Assembly: GCA_963721445.1 (NCBI GenBank)
Contig: CAVRIZ010000008.1
Location: forward strand, 620,001-684,000
Source: DAIOEK01 sp963721445
GTDB lineage: Bacteria; Chloroflexota; Anaerolineae; Anaerolineales; Anaerolineaceae
Direction of reading: 5' to 3'
DNA length: 64,000 nucleotides
The first letter of the stretch is position 1. The number at the start of each line of letters is the position of its first letter. This document shows, piece by piece, positions 9,235-17,126 of the stretch. The translations under genes and the position numbers were made by a program. Below the pieces are notes generated by a model. The model worked only from the letters and a program-made list of their open reading frames with translations, was not told where the DNA came from and made no database searches.

Positions 9235-9737
9235 TATTTGTGCAAGGATTGATATGTTCGGTTTGAGTAGAGTAAAGGTCTTCCCTGGTCACTTGTTTTT
9301 ACTGCCAGCACTTCTCCAAAGAAGACCGTATTCTGCCCAAAATTGACAGTTTGGATCACTTTACAATCAAAGAAGGCGATCCCACCTGTAATAAATGGTG
9401 CTTTCGTTTCAAGTGTGAATGTATCGACACCAAAGAATCGATCGCCTTCCTCGGGAACACGACCTGCAAAGCATTCAGAAATTGCTCCCTGGGATTCTTC
9501 CAGGATGGTTATTGCAAAGATTCCAGATTGCTGAATGAGTTGATGGGTTCTAGCCTGATTGTTTAAGGAGATGCAAATAACTGGAGGAATAGCTGAGACC
9601 GAGGTAAACGAGCTTACCGTCATCCCATGGTGATTTCCTTCATATTCGCTGGAGACAATGGTGATACCGGTAGCCCAACTACGCATCGTTTGACGGAATA
9701 ACTTTTCATCTACAAGCATGGTACACCTGATTTTCAA
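9234..9737 (-). CDS. Flavin reductase family protein (FMN-binding split barrel)
   Basis: A 167-residue flavin reductase-like protein. The N-terminal half has the family pattern: WATGITIVSS, then HGMTVSSFTSVS and PPVICISLNN, which form the FMN-binding split barrel. A C-terminal FFGEVLAV segment closes the barrel. Such proteins reduce FMN or FAD with NAD(P)H for a partner monooxygenase or act as redox proteins; no partner is nearby. It is the first gene of a two-gene unit with the AMMECR1 gene, whose start overlaps its stop. Confidence 0.92.
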   Translation of the reverse strand: MKIRCTMLVDEKLFRQTMRSWATGITIVSSEYEGNHHGMTVSSFTSVSAIPPVICISLNNQARTHQLIQQSGIFAITILEESQGAISECFAGRVPEEGDRFFGVDTFTLETKAPFITGGIAFFDCKVIQTVNFGQNTVFFGEVLAVKTSDQGRPLLYSNRTYQSLHK

Positions 9738-9840
9738 AGGATATATCCTTTATACAAGCGGGTGCGGATAACGTCAAGCCGATCAACCTGAAGAGAGCGA
9801 ATTAAACCCGCTATTGCAAATGGATTGCCAGGGATGCATC

Positions 9841-9849
9841 TGGTACAAT
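9841..9849 (+). promoter_or_regulatory. Extended -10 promoter TGGTACAAT
   Basis: TG-G-TACAAT with the hexamer at 9844-9849. It lies 19 bases before the ATG at 9868, and a purine-rich AGGAAAAGG stretch follows as ribosome site, so 9868 is preferred over the earlier in-frame ATG at 9814, which lies upstream of the promoter. Confidence 0.65.
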
Positions 9850-9867
9850 CAGGAAAAGGTAAGCATT

Positions 9868-10677
9868 ATGATTCAGTCACCTGCTCCATCAAAAAAACCA
9901 CCCATCATGAGCGCCAGGCCGCCGAAATTTAATTTTTGGACGTCGCTTGGTACCACCCTGAGCGTGGCAATCCTGGTGGCGACATTATTTACCGTTTGGA
10001 CGCCAGCCAGCTTGTTCTCGAATCGTTTGGCGGAAAGTTTATCGAAAGCGGTCAATTCAAAGCCGGCGCCGGCTCGAAATTTACCGACCGCTGCTCCTTA
10101 CACTGCGCCACACATCGGCCTGGTCGCCGGTCACTGGGGTGAAGAAAAACCGGGATTCGTTTGTCAGGATGGGACAAAGGAAAGCGACGTCAATCTGGCG
10201 ATTACTACTCTGGTCCGTCAGAAACTGGTGGAACAGGGTTTTTCGGTCGATCTATTCAAGGAATTTGACCCAGGACTGAGACAATATCGTGGATTATTGT
10301 TGCTTTCCATACATACAGATTCCTGTACCTATATCGATGATACAGCCACCGGGTTTAAGCTGGCTTCATCCCTTTACTCCGATGGATCCGATACAAAAAT
10401 TCAGCGTCTTAGTACCTGTATAGTCAACCGTTATTCTGCCGCGACCAAATTGTCATTCATCAACATCACCACAGACGACATGACCAAGTTCCACGGCTTT
10501 GAGGAAGTCAATATCGACACACCTACCCTCATTATGGAACCGGGATACCTGAATCTTGATCGGGAGTTGTTAACGAAATCACCTGATCTCGTTGCGCAGG
10601 GAATAACCGATGGCTTGCTCTGTTATTTGAAAAACCAACCACTTCTTCCAACACAGACACCAGCCACATTGCCATGA
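9868..10677 (+). CDS. N-acetylmuramoyl-L-alanine amidase (Amidase_3 family)
   Basis: A 269-residue zinc amidase expected to cut the bond between N-acetylmuramic acid and the stem peptide. A membrane anchor lies at about residues 25-46 and a short Pro/Ala linker to 80. The catalytic domain has the three predicted zinc ligands His89 (VAGHWG), Glu105 (TKESD) and His149 (LSIHTDSC), and the catalytic Glu224 in MEPGYL. The domain is compact, about 180 residues, and the protein ends in a Thr/Pro tail. It overlaps the L,D-transpeptidase gene by ATGA, so the two wall enzymes are likely made together. Confidence 0.88.
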   Translation: MIQSPAPSKKPPIMSARPPKFNFWTSLGTTLSVAILVATLFTVWTPASLFSNRLAESLSKAVNSKPAPARNLPTAAPYTAPHIGLVAGHWGEEKPGFVCQDGTKESDVNLAITTLVRQKLVEQGFSVDLFKEFDPGLRQYRGLLLLSIHTDSCTYIDDTATGFKLASSLYSDGSDTKIQRLSTCIVNRYSAATKLSFINITTDDMTKFHGFEEVNIDTPTLIMEPGYLNLDRELLTKSPDLVAQGITDGLLCYLKNQPLLPTQTPATLP

Positions 10678-11822
10678 CACCGAACCAGGATCAGGCCAGA
10701 TATCTACTCCAACAGGCAAAAAACGCACTAAATCAGCGACGAATTGATGATGCCCGCTTATTATCCAGGCAGGCATCTCAATTAGCTCCTGAGTTGGAGG
10801 AATCCTGGTTGATGATGGCAGCCGTGTCGTCACCCCAGGCTGCCCTGGTCTATCTGAACAAAGCCTTGCAAATAAACCCCAATAGCGACCGAGCTAAACG
10901 GGGATTAGTTTGGGCATTAAGCAGGCAGGAACACTCTTCCGAACCGACATCTTCTCCAGTCGCCGCCCCCGATCGATTGACGTCCCTTCAGACGCCTTCC
11001 CTACCGATTACACAGAATATATCTCCTACCGCTCTCCATCACCCAGGTACATCGAGGTTGGCGAGTTTTGAAACCGCATCTGCTGTTCCAATCGCAATGG
11101 AGGAGATAACACCATCGATTAAGATACCTGCGATAGAAAAGGGCAACCTGTATTCCCGGCAGGTATTCGTTTGGCCATTTTTACTGCTCGTTATACTCCT
11201 CTGCATTGGCGTTGCCGGTATTTTCATTATCAAACCATTATTCGGTGGTGCTGCGAGTGAACAGCATTATGCGCGATACCAGGGTGAAATTGTCAAACCA
11301 ACCCTTACCTTTACCCCGACACCGACCTTCACACCAACACCCCTCCCAACAAATACTCCGACTCCGACGCCCAAACCAACGAAAACGCCGAAACCCACCG
11401 CTACCGATACGCCGGATATTATCGAAGTGTCCAGATATGAGGCGGATGGGATACCCGATGTGGGAAGAAACGAACACTGGATAGATGTTGATCTTAGCTC
11501 ACAGAGTGTTTCCGCATATAGTGGAGAAGAGCTAGTCAATACCTTTATCGTGTCAACGGGAACATGGCAACACCCAACAGTTACCGGGACGTATCACATT
11601 TATGTGAAATATCGATTTACTGACATGTCTGGTCCTGGGTATTATCTCCCGGATGTGCCGTACGTCATGTATTTTTATGAAGGGTATGGTTTGCATGGTA
11701 CTTACTGGCATAATAATTTTGGGGTACCTATGAGTCACGGTTGTATTAATTTCCGCACAGAAGATGCCGCCTGGTTGTATGACTTTTCGGATGTCGGTAC
11801 ACTGGTCCATGTTCACTATTAA
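10674..11822 (+). CDS. L,D-transpeptidase (YkuD) with N-terminal TPR-like region
   Basis: A 382-residue protein. Residues 1-85 form TPR-like helices in the cytoplasm, a membrane segment lies at about 165-187, a Thr/Pro linker at 208-247, and the extracellular YkuD domain fills the C-terminus. The catalytic signature HGxxxHxxxG...SHGCINF is present with His341, His355 and Cys357. The enzyme would form 3-3 cross-links in peptidoglycan or attach proteins to it. The cytoplasmic TPR fused to an outward-facing catalytic domain suggests recruitment by an inner protein, which is inference. Translationally coupled to the amidase upstream. Confidence 0.93.
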   Translation: MTPNQDQARYLLQQAKNALNQRRIDDARLLSRQASQLAPELEESWLMMAAVSSPQAALVYLNKALQINPNSDRAKRGLVWALSRQEHSSEPTSSPVAAPDRLTSLQTPSLPITQNISPTALHHPGTSRLASFETASAVPIAMEEITPSIKIPAIEKGNLYSRQVFVWPFLLLVILLCIGVAGIFIIKPLFGGAASEQHYARYQGEIVKPTLTFTPTPTFTPTPLPTNTPTPTPKPTKTPKPTATDTPDIIEVSRYEADGIPDVGRNEHWIDVDLSSQSVSAYSGEELVNTFIVSTGTWQHPTVTGTYHIYVKYRFTDMSGPGYYLPDVPYVMYFYEGYGLHGTYWHNNFGVPMSHGCINFRTEDAAWLYDFSDVGTLVHVHY

Positions 11823-11826
11823 TTTC

Positions 11827-11835
11827 TGATACAAT
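11827..11835 (+). promoter_or_regulatory. Extended -10 promoter TGATACAAT
   Basis: TG-A-TACAAT with the hexamer at 11830-11835, immediately after the transpeptidase stop and 25 bases before the ATG at 11860. It suggests that the next gene is transcribed separately. Confidence 0.6.
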
Positions 11836-11859
11836 CCAGACAAACATAGGGATAACATA

Positions 11860-12282
11860 ATGTCAGGTGAACCTTTATTTAAAGGATTAGTTGTCGATGA
11901 AGACGATCAACCGGTGGCAATAGCCAGGGTTGGCGAGGAATCATTTTATATTGTCAATGACTCGGGGTTTCTACGTCATGTTCCATCTGAACAGGTAGAC
12001 CGTCAAGTGCTGGACATGATGCGTTCACAGATTGAAGGCAATGAAGACCTCCTATCCGAACAGACAGCCAAAATGCTGGGGCAGGAAGATATTTTTAGTC
12101 GTGCTCTGATCGCAAACCAACTTAAGAATCTCGACCAACAATTTGATTTGATGCTCCAAACTGGTATACCGGAAGAAGGACGTGCTTATATGGGGATGAT
12201 GGGATTCAAAGTGATCATTAATCTCCATGGAGAAGTAATCAAAGTGATCCAACCTGCCGCTCCACCCGATGAAGACGAATAA
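11860..12282 (+). CDS. Conserved small acidic protein of unknown function
   Basis: A 140-residue soluble protein that I do not recognise. The first half reads as a beta-rich domain (FKGLVVDEDDQPVAIARVG...FYIVNDSGFLRHV), the middle as two amphipathic helices (about 45-85) and the end as GFKVIINLHGEVIKV, followed by an acidic tail (PPDEDE). There is no signal peptide or metal motif. It has its own extended -10 promoter; ribosome site weak (AGGGATAAC). It sits between the envelope pair and the thioredoxin-like gene, but nothing in the context defines its role. Confidence 0.75.
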   Translation: MSGEPLFKGLVVDEDDQPVAIARVGEESFYIVNDSGFLRHVPSEQVDRQVLDMMRSQIEGNEDLLSEQTAKMLGQEDIFSRALIANQLKNLDQQFDLMLQTGIPEEGRAYMGMMGFKVIINLHGEVIKVIQPAAPPDEDE

Positions 12283-12322
12283 TCTTCACAGCAGAATCAT
12301 CCAAACCGAACAAATCGTGTTA

Positions 12323-12328
12323 TACAAT
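12323..12328 (+). promoter_or_regulatory. -10 element TACAAT before the thioredoxin-TPR gene
   Basis: TACAAT within GTGTTATACAAT, 32 bases before the ATG at 12361, which follows a TTGGAGGA ribosome site. Confidence 0.55.
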
Positions 12329-12360
12329 ATTAATATGAGTCCAAATTTGGAGGAACTCAG

Positions 12361-13191
12361 ATGACCTCTGAGTACGTAATTAACGTAAGCGAGACCAATT
12401 TCGAATCAGAAGTCCTGGCTTATTCGCAGAATATACCAGTTCTTGTTGATTTTTGGGCTGAATGGAGTACCCCCAGTAAGATCCTTGGACCGCTGTTGGA
12501 AAAACTGGCAGATGAAGGTCATGGAAGTTTTCGATTAGCGCGGTTGGACGTGGATTTTAATAAGAGTACTCCCATCCGTTATGGGATACGATCGATCCCC
12601 ACGGTAAAAGCCTTTATGAAAGGCCAGGTTGTTGCTGAATTTATGGGGCTTCAGCCAGAGGTGAAAGTCCGCGAATTTATTCGAACCATATCTCCAAGTC
12701 CGGCTGATCTTCTGATCGAAAAAGGATTAAGCCATATCCGGGGGAAAAACTGGAAAGAGGCAGAATCGACTTTCCGGGAAGCGCTCGCGCTTGATCCGGG
12801 GATGCCGGCCGGTTTATTGGGTTTGACCAGATGTTTGTTATCTCGCGGGGAAGGTACGGATAGTCTTGCCATCTTAAAAAAATTCCCGACCAGCCATGAG
12901 TATCCGTCTGCCGAGGTTCTATTGCCCCTAGCGGAAGTCTTTTCATCACTCGATGAATCGAATATTAATTCGGATAATCCACTGGAAGCTGCCATGTGGA
13001 ATAATGTTCGGCTGGCACATCGTGGGAATTTCCCAGCAGCCCTCGATGGATTTTTGGACATCCTTCGAACGAATAAAGGATTCAAAAAGGGAATGGTCCA
13101 CCAACTCATCCTAGCCATTTTGATGGTAATCGGCGATGATGACCCGGAAATGCGTGCCTACCGAACAGAATTGGCATCTATCCTTTTTTAA
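12361..13191 (+). CDS. Thioredoxin-TPR protein (CnoX/YbbN-like) lacking active-site cysteines
   Basis: A 276-residue protein with a thioredoxin fold at 1-110 and TPR-like helices at 115-276, the same architecture as the chaperedoxin CnoX (YbbN). The thioredoxin landmarks are present: PVLVDFWAEW at 26-35, PLLEKLA and the cis-Pro loop GIRSIPTV. However, the WCxxC active site reads W35-S-T-P-S39, so both cysteines are replaced by serine and no dithiol chemistry is possible. It therefore probably acts as a holdase or adaptor rather than a redox enzyme. E. coli CnoX is also atypical at this site. It ends in a strong terminator. Confidence 0.9.
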   Translation: MTSEYVINVSETNFESEVLAYSQNIPVLVDFWAEWSTPSKILGPLLEKLADEGHGSFRLARLDVDFNKSTPIRYGIRSIPTVKAFMKGQVVAEFMGLQPEVKVREFIRTISPSPADLLIEKGLSHIRGKNWKEAESTFREALALDPGMPAGLLGLTRCLLSRGEGTDSLAILKKFPTSHEYPSAEVLLPLAEVFSSLDESNINSDNPLEAAMWNNVRLAHRGNFPAALDGFLDILRTNKGFKKGMVHQLILAILMVIGDDDPEMRAYRTELASILF

Positions 13192-13206
13192 CGGAATAGA
13201 GTAAAT

Positions 13207-13243
13207 AAAATCCACTCGAATTAATCCTCGAGTGGATTTTTGT
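13207..13243. terminator. Bidirectional intrinsic terminator
   Basis: A 13-bp perfect stem (13207-13219 with 13228-13240), an 8-base loop and A/T runs on both sides, between the convergent thioredoxin-TPR and CBM9-like genes. Confidence 0.92.
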
Positions 13244-13262
13244 ATTGATGGGTAAAACCAGG

Positions 13263-14207
13263 TTATTTCACTAGAATCAGATCACCCCAGGTGGTTGGGT
13301 CTGTCAGTATCCGTTTTGAGGTGCTTGAGACCATGGATTGCTGATCCTTACCCTTCTTTAAATCGTCATCGGAAACGGAAGCGGCAAAACCAAGCCGCAA
13401 TCCGGTGTAAGGTTCAATTCCCAGGGTTTTCCATCGGATCCCAAGGGTGACGCGATAGCCGTCTGAGGTCGGTTTGACTCCCACGATTGCCTTGGATAAC
13501 GACCCTGTTTTGGCTGATGGATACCAGAGGTAAGCTTCCGGGTTTTCTCCGACCTCGTTATTTCCCGGTGAAACCCCGATCTGATAATCATCCCAATCCA
13601 GCCACTGTTGCCAATAATCGTACTGAACAGCGGTATCGATCAATACTTCAACGCTATCGCCCAGGTAGATGTTTTCATTTTTAGATAATTGCACATATTT
13701 GTCATCCGTCACCTTCCAGGCGATGTATAGATAGTCTTCATCCCATTGAACTTTGTACGATGAGGATAGGTCGTCCGAACCATCCCAATGTTCATCACCA
13801 AAGACCACCGCATCGGCGGAGTATTCATCCGCGATCCAATCTCCCCAACCTCCATCCATGGCTGGCTGCTTTTTTACATATTGTGCTTCTGTCCGAGGGC
13901 CAGATCGGTGCGTGGGTGGTACCGGAGTGGGTGGAATGGGTGTTTTGGTAGAAGTAGGCGCGGCAGTGGGAGCAATTGTCGGTGGAACCGGTGTGGCTGT
14001 TGGTGGTTGAGTTTCGATAATGATCTGGATCGGGGTACTGGTCGGCATGATGACGGTTTCGGTTGGCAAGAATAACGCCGTCATTGTCGTATCCGGAGTA
14101 GGAAAAACAAACGGAGTGGGAGTGGCCATAAACGGAAGGTTGCATGCCAGCGTGGTGATCCCGAGGACAATACAAACTATCAGGATTCCAAATGTTTTAG
14201 ATTTCAT
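13263..14207 (-). CDS. Lipoprotein with CBM9-like sugar-binding domain
   Basis: A 314-residue predicted lipoprotein. The N-terminus is a signal peptide with lipobox LACN, followed by a long Thr/Pro linker (about 30-105) and a C-terminal domain of about 190 residues with VKWDxDYLYIAWKV and DSVEVLIDT segments. This pattern is typical of family 9 carbohydrate-binding modules and related DOMON-like sandwich domains. It probably binds extracellular sugars or haem at the cell surface; no enzyme domain is attached. The ATG at 14207 is preferred over one six codons earlier because CGGAGGA lies just upstream of it. Transcribed alone, divergently from the MFS gene. Confidence 0.85.
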   Translation of the reverse strand: MKSKTFGILIVCIVLGITTLACNLPFMATPTPFVFPTPDTTMTALFLPTETVIMPTSTPIQIIIETQPPTATPVPPTIAPTAAPTSTKTPIPPTPVPPTHRSGPRTEAQYVKKQPAMDGGWGDWIADEYSADAVVFGDEHWDGSDDLSSSYKVQWDEDYLYIAWKVTDDKYVQLSKNENIYLGDSVEVLIDTAVQYDYWQQWLDWDDYQIGVSPGNNEVGENPEAYLWYPSAKTGSLSKAIVGVKPTSDGYRVTLGIRWKTLGIEPYTGLRLGFAASVSDDDLKKGKDQQSMVSSTSKRILTDPTTWGDLILVK

Positions 14208-14345
14208 AGTTCCTCCGAAAAACATACCATATCAGCTATCTCATCTCCACAACTATGCAACAAATAAGCCAAATCCAAGGATAAGACGTCGAAAATAAAT
14301 AATAGGTTCCTGTGGATCTGGCTGTAAAATTGTCCAGGAGGAATT

Positions 14346-15695
14346 ATGCTAAAAAACCTACGCTCATTGAAACTGCACAGAAATGTCTGGGCTTTCACAT
14401 TTACCTCATTTCTCACAGATGTGTCGTCTGAAACAATACAATACCTGATTCCTCTCTTCTTATATAGTGTGCTGGGGGTGAAAACATCCATCATCGGTCT
14501 GGTAGATGGTGTTGCCGAGACCACCGCCAGTTTGATGAAAGTGATCTCCGGGTCCCTTTCGGATCGTCTTCAACAACGGAAGCCGCTAGTCGTTTTGGGA
14601 TATTCCCTATCGTCCTTTGCCAAACCATTCTTTTATCTGGCTGCGACCTGGCCGGTCGTTCTGATCATTCGTTTCGTAGACAGGTTGGGAAAAGGTATTC
14701 GCGTTGCCCCACGAGATTCGCTCCTGGCTGCGAGTGTGGAAAAAGAACGCAGAGGATTGGCTTTTGGAATTTCACGGGCAGGTGATGCAGCCGGCGCTTT
14801 CGTGGGAATATTGATTGCGGCAGGGATAATCTGGTTCACCCAACAGAATTCCCTTTCGCTTACCCGCCACACCTTTCAAATTGTGGTGATCGCCAGCATG
14901 ATTCCGGCGATTCTCGCAGTTGTGGTTCTTCTGTTGGGTGCTGTTGAAGTTCCGTTCACGGCACTGTCGACAAACCAGAAGAAAATCTGGGAGACGAGCA
15001 GGATTGGGAAACCGTTCTATATATATCTCACCGCCGCTATCCTCTTCACCCTGGGTAATTCATCCGACTCATTTATCCTCTTGCGAGCTCAGGAAAGGGG
15101 ATTAACCCTCATCCAGGTGATGTTGATGTTGATGGCTTTTAAAGCCGTCTATTCAATCCTGTCAGCGCCGCTGGGTAAGTTATCCGACCGGGTGGGGCGC
15201 AGAAAACTATTGATCATCGGATGGGCAGCCTATATCCTGATATATCTCGGATTCGGTATAGTGTCCTCTGGATGGGCGATATTTATCGTATTTGTTTTAT
15301 ATGGGATCTATTACGCACTATGCGAAGGGGCTGGAAAGGCATTCATCGCCGATATGGTGCCTGAAGACCACCGTGGCAAGGCGTACGGGCTGTACTATAC
15401 CGCCATCGGCATTGCAGCACTGCCCTCCTCCCTGGTCGCGGGCATCCTCTGGCAGGGGGTGGGATCCTGGAATGGACTCGGTCCTTCCGCACCGTTCATC
15501 TTCGGATCGGCGATGGCTGCGGTTGCCCTGGTTGTACTGGTCGTTTGGGTCAGGGAACATCGCCCTAAAAAACAATCGGTAGCGAGTAACCTCTGTGAAG
15601 TGATACTCCTCAAAAACGTCCTGGCTACAATTTATACCGATATAAGAATGTGTCGATTATTTCATCCAATAGCTCATCAGCGTTCTTCAGGCTAG
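14346..15695 (+). CDS. MFS transporter
   Basis: A 449-residue major facilitator with about 12 membrane segments. The N-terminal half carries the MFS loop motif SGSLSDRLQQRKPLV and RFVDRLGKGIRVAPRDSL, and the second half repeats it as GKLSDRVGRRKLLI. These features fit the drug or sugar efflux type whose substrate is unknown. The ribosome site GGAGGAATT precedes the ATG. Its 3' end runs 71 bp into the convergent tetR-family gene, and the last 40 residues look non-membrane and unrelated to the family. Loss of one A in the AAAAAA run near 15567-15572 would end the protein at a TAG (15580-15582), so the tail may be an indel artefact. Confidence 0.9.
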   Translation: MLKNLRSLKLHRNVWAFTFTSFLTDVSSETIQYLIPLFLYSVLGVKTSIIGLVDGVAETTASLMKVISGSLSDRLQQRKPLVVLGYSLSSFAKPFFYLAATWPVVLIIRFVDRLGKGIRVAPRDSLLAASVEKERRGLAFGISRAGDAAGAFVGILIAAGIIWFTQQNSLSLTRHTFQIVVIASMIPAILAVVVLLLGAVEVPFTALSTNQKKIWETSRIGKPFYIYLTAAILFTLGNSSDSFILLRAQERGLTLIQVMLMLMAFKAVYSILSAPLGKLSDRVGRRKLLIIGWAAYILIYLGFGIVSSGWAIFIVFVLYGIYYALCEGAGKAFIADMVPEDHRGKAYGLYYTAIGIAALPSSLVAGILWQGVGSWNGLGPSAPFIFGSAMAAVALVVLVVWVREHRPKKQSVASNLCEVILLKNVLATIYTDIRMCRLFHPIAHQRSSG

Positions 15696-16239
15696 CTCCA
15701 TCCGTAAATAAGGCCGGGTAGGTTAAACAACCTTCAACCATTCCATAGAAAATTCGTGCGGCAAGTTCTGGAGACCGAAAAATCAGTTTTCCATCCTCCT
15801 TTGCGTTGTTCAACCACTGGATTAAAGCCTGGTGGGGATTATGCTGACTTCGAGTGGCTTTGCCAAACTCAATATCCATCAAGAAGACAGAAGTAAACAA
15901 CTTGGACAGCCCTCGACGGATTGGATCATTGATCACATAGAGTTCCGCCCGGGCAAATTTTTTCAACTGATCGCTCAACGATTGGCTGGTCGAATACTGA
16001 ATGGGTTTATTTTCGTCACGCTGTTTGAGGAAATCCGCCACGATCGCCTGGAAGAGGACCTCCTTGCTACTGAAATGATTGTAGATGGTACGTTTTGATA
16101 CTCCCGCTACTTCCGCAATTTTATCCATGCTGGATGCTTCAAAACCATTTTCGATAAATACTTCTATCGCTCCTTCCAGAATGGTCTTGTGTTTATGAGT
16201 TGTATCCCTTTTTTTCCTGGTTTTTATGTCATTTGTCAT
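15625..16239 (-). CDS. TetR/AcrR family transcriptional regulator
   Basis: A 204-residue repressor. The N-terminal helix-turn-helix (about 20-65) has the family pattern AIEVFIENGFEASSMDKIAEVAGVSKRTIYNHF in three short blocks, then KEVLFQAIV. The C-terminal ligand domain (75-204) resembles the AefR-like type. Two matching inverted repeats lie between it and the divergent DUF4386 gene, so it probably represses both itself and that gene. The ligand is unknown. Confidence 0.95.
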   Translation of the reverse strand: MTNDIKTRKKRDTTHKHKTILEGAIEVFIENGFEASSMDKIAEVAGVSKRTIYNHFSSKEVLFQAIVADFLKQRDENKPIQYSTSQSLSDQLKKFARAELYVINDPIRRGLSKLFTSVFLMDIEFGKATRSQHNPHQALIQWLNNAKEDGKLIFRSPELAARIFYGMVEGCLTYPALFTDGASLKNADELLDEIIDTFLYRYKL

Positions 16240-16256
16240 ATCCGTACTCCATAATT

Positions 16257-16280
16257 ATATTACACTTGTTAGTGTAATAT
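16257..16280. promoter_or_regulatory. TetR-type operator 1
   Basis: A perfect inverted repeat ATATTACACT-TGTT-AGTGTAATAT with 10-bp arms, placed 18 bp before the tetR-family start codon. It shares the core TTACACT-n4-AGTGTA with operator 2. Confidence 0.85.
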
Positions 16281-16284
16281 AATA

Positions 16285-16313
16285 TTGACATATATTATAT
16301 TACACTGTATAGT
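16285..16313 (+). promoter_or_regulatory. Promoter of the DUF4386 gene
   Basis: TTGACA at 16285-16290, a 17-bp spacer and TATAGT at 16308-16313 inside operator 2. Repressor binding would directly occlude RNA polymerase. Confidence 0.8.
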
Positions 16314-16320
16314 GTATTTT
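16297..16320. promoter_or_regulatory. TetR-type operator 2
   Basis: ATATTACACT-GTAT-AGTGTATTTT, the same core as operator 1 with two mismatches in the right arm. Its centre is exactly 40 bp from that of operator 1, so both sites lie on the same face of the helix. It covers the -10 box of the DUF4386 promoter. Confidence 0.85.
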
Positions 16321-16366
16321 AGTTTGATAAATAAAGCAAGTCCTAGAAATGAAATTTGGAGAAAAA

Positions 16367-17050
16367 ATGAAAGCGATCAGAAATAGATTTACAGTTGCAT
16401 TGGGATTGGCTCTTCTACTTCAAGCCTTTTCCCCCCTCATAAGCGGAGCTGTCTTGTTCGATCCCCTGGTGAAAGAAAATGATATCGCCAAGACGATGCT
16501 TAATATTACTCAACACCAACTTGTTGCGAATCTTTCCATTTTGTTGAATATTATCGCAGTCATGGGGGTCTTTTGGTTGGGCGTTCTCTTCTACGATTTA
16601 CTCAAGAAGGTAAATACGGTTTGGGCAACAACCGGGATGTTGTTCTACGTTTTAGAAGCCATCATGGTTGTCATCAGCGAGATTGCCGCTTTCGCCTTGA
16701 TTCAAATCAGTCAGACCTACTCGGCTACCATGGATACGTCCCTTGAACTCGCGGGACAGGTGTTGCTTCAGGTGAAGGATTTCTCATTCAGTATGGCGAT
16801 GCTGCCGTTCGGAATCGGTGCGATCCTTCTGTACTATTTGTTGGTGAAAAGCAAAGCCCTCCCGACCTGGTTATCGATCTATGGATTGGTCACGACAATC
16901 CCTGTTATGATCGGCTCGACTATAAGTGCGTTTGGCATCGATGTTCCCTTGGTCATCTATGCGCCATACATCCCCTTTGAGTTCTTTATTGGCTTTTTCA
17001 TACTGATCAGAGGTTTATCGGAAGGATCACTGGCAGTATCACAGAATTAA
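16367..17050 (+). CDS. DUF4386 membrane protein
   Basis: A 227-residue membrane protein of the DUF4386 family with about six transmembrane segments. Conserved features include the first helix with LLLQAFSPLISG, then a periplasmic stretch, FWLGVLFYDLL, and the last two helices. Function unknown; the family is often next to TetR or other regulators. ATG at 16367 is preferred over one at 16349 because TTGGAG lies seven bases before it. It is controlled by the neighbouring TetR-type repressor through two phased operators and may be an efflux-like or stress-response membrane protein, which is only inference. Confidence 0.88.
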   Translation: MKAIRNRFTVALGLALLLQAFSPLISGAVLFDPLVKENDIAKTMLNITQHQLVANLSILLNIIAVMGVFWLGVLFYDLLKKVNTVWATTGMLFYVLEAIMVVISEIAAFALIQISQTYSATMDTSLELAGQVLLQVKDFSFSMAMLPFGIGAILLYYLLVKSKALPTWLSIYGLVTTIPVMIGSTISAFGIDVPLVIYAPYIPFEFFIGFFILIRGLSEGSLAVSQN

Positions 17051-17071
17051 TACTTCCATCCTTCCATGATC

Positions 17072-17105
17072 AGCGCCCAAAACATATTTTGGGCGCTTGT
17101 CTTTT
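17072..17105 (+). terminator. Intrinsic terminator after the DUF4386 gene
   Basis: 11-bp stem AGCGCCCAAAA/TTTTGGGCGCT (17072-17082, 17087-17097) with a 4-base loop, followed by TGTCTTTT. Confidence 0.9.
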
Positions 17106-17126
17106 ATTCGATTGCATCGAAAGAAT

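Noticed and set aside
11206..11539. Open frames on both strands across the Pro/Thr linker of the L,D-transpeptidase
   Set aside because: Low-complexity shadows; the transpeptidase frame has clear catalytic motifs.
13753..14075. Plus-strand open frames opposite the Thr/Pro linker of the CBM9-like lipoprotein
   Set aside because: They are antisense shadows of a low-complexity coding region and have no ribosome site.
15292..15613. Other frames within the MFS gene
   Set aside because: They overlap a well supported gene, with no conserved motifs or start sites.
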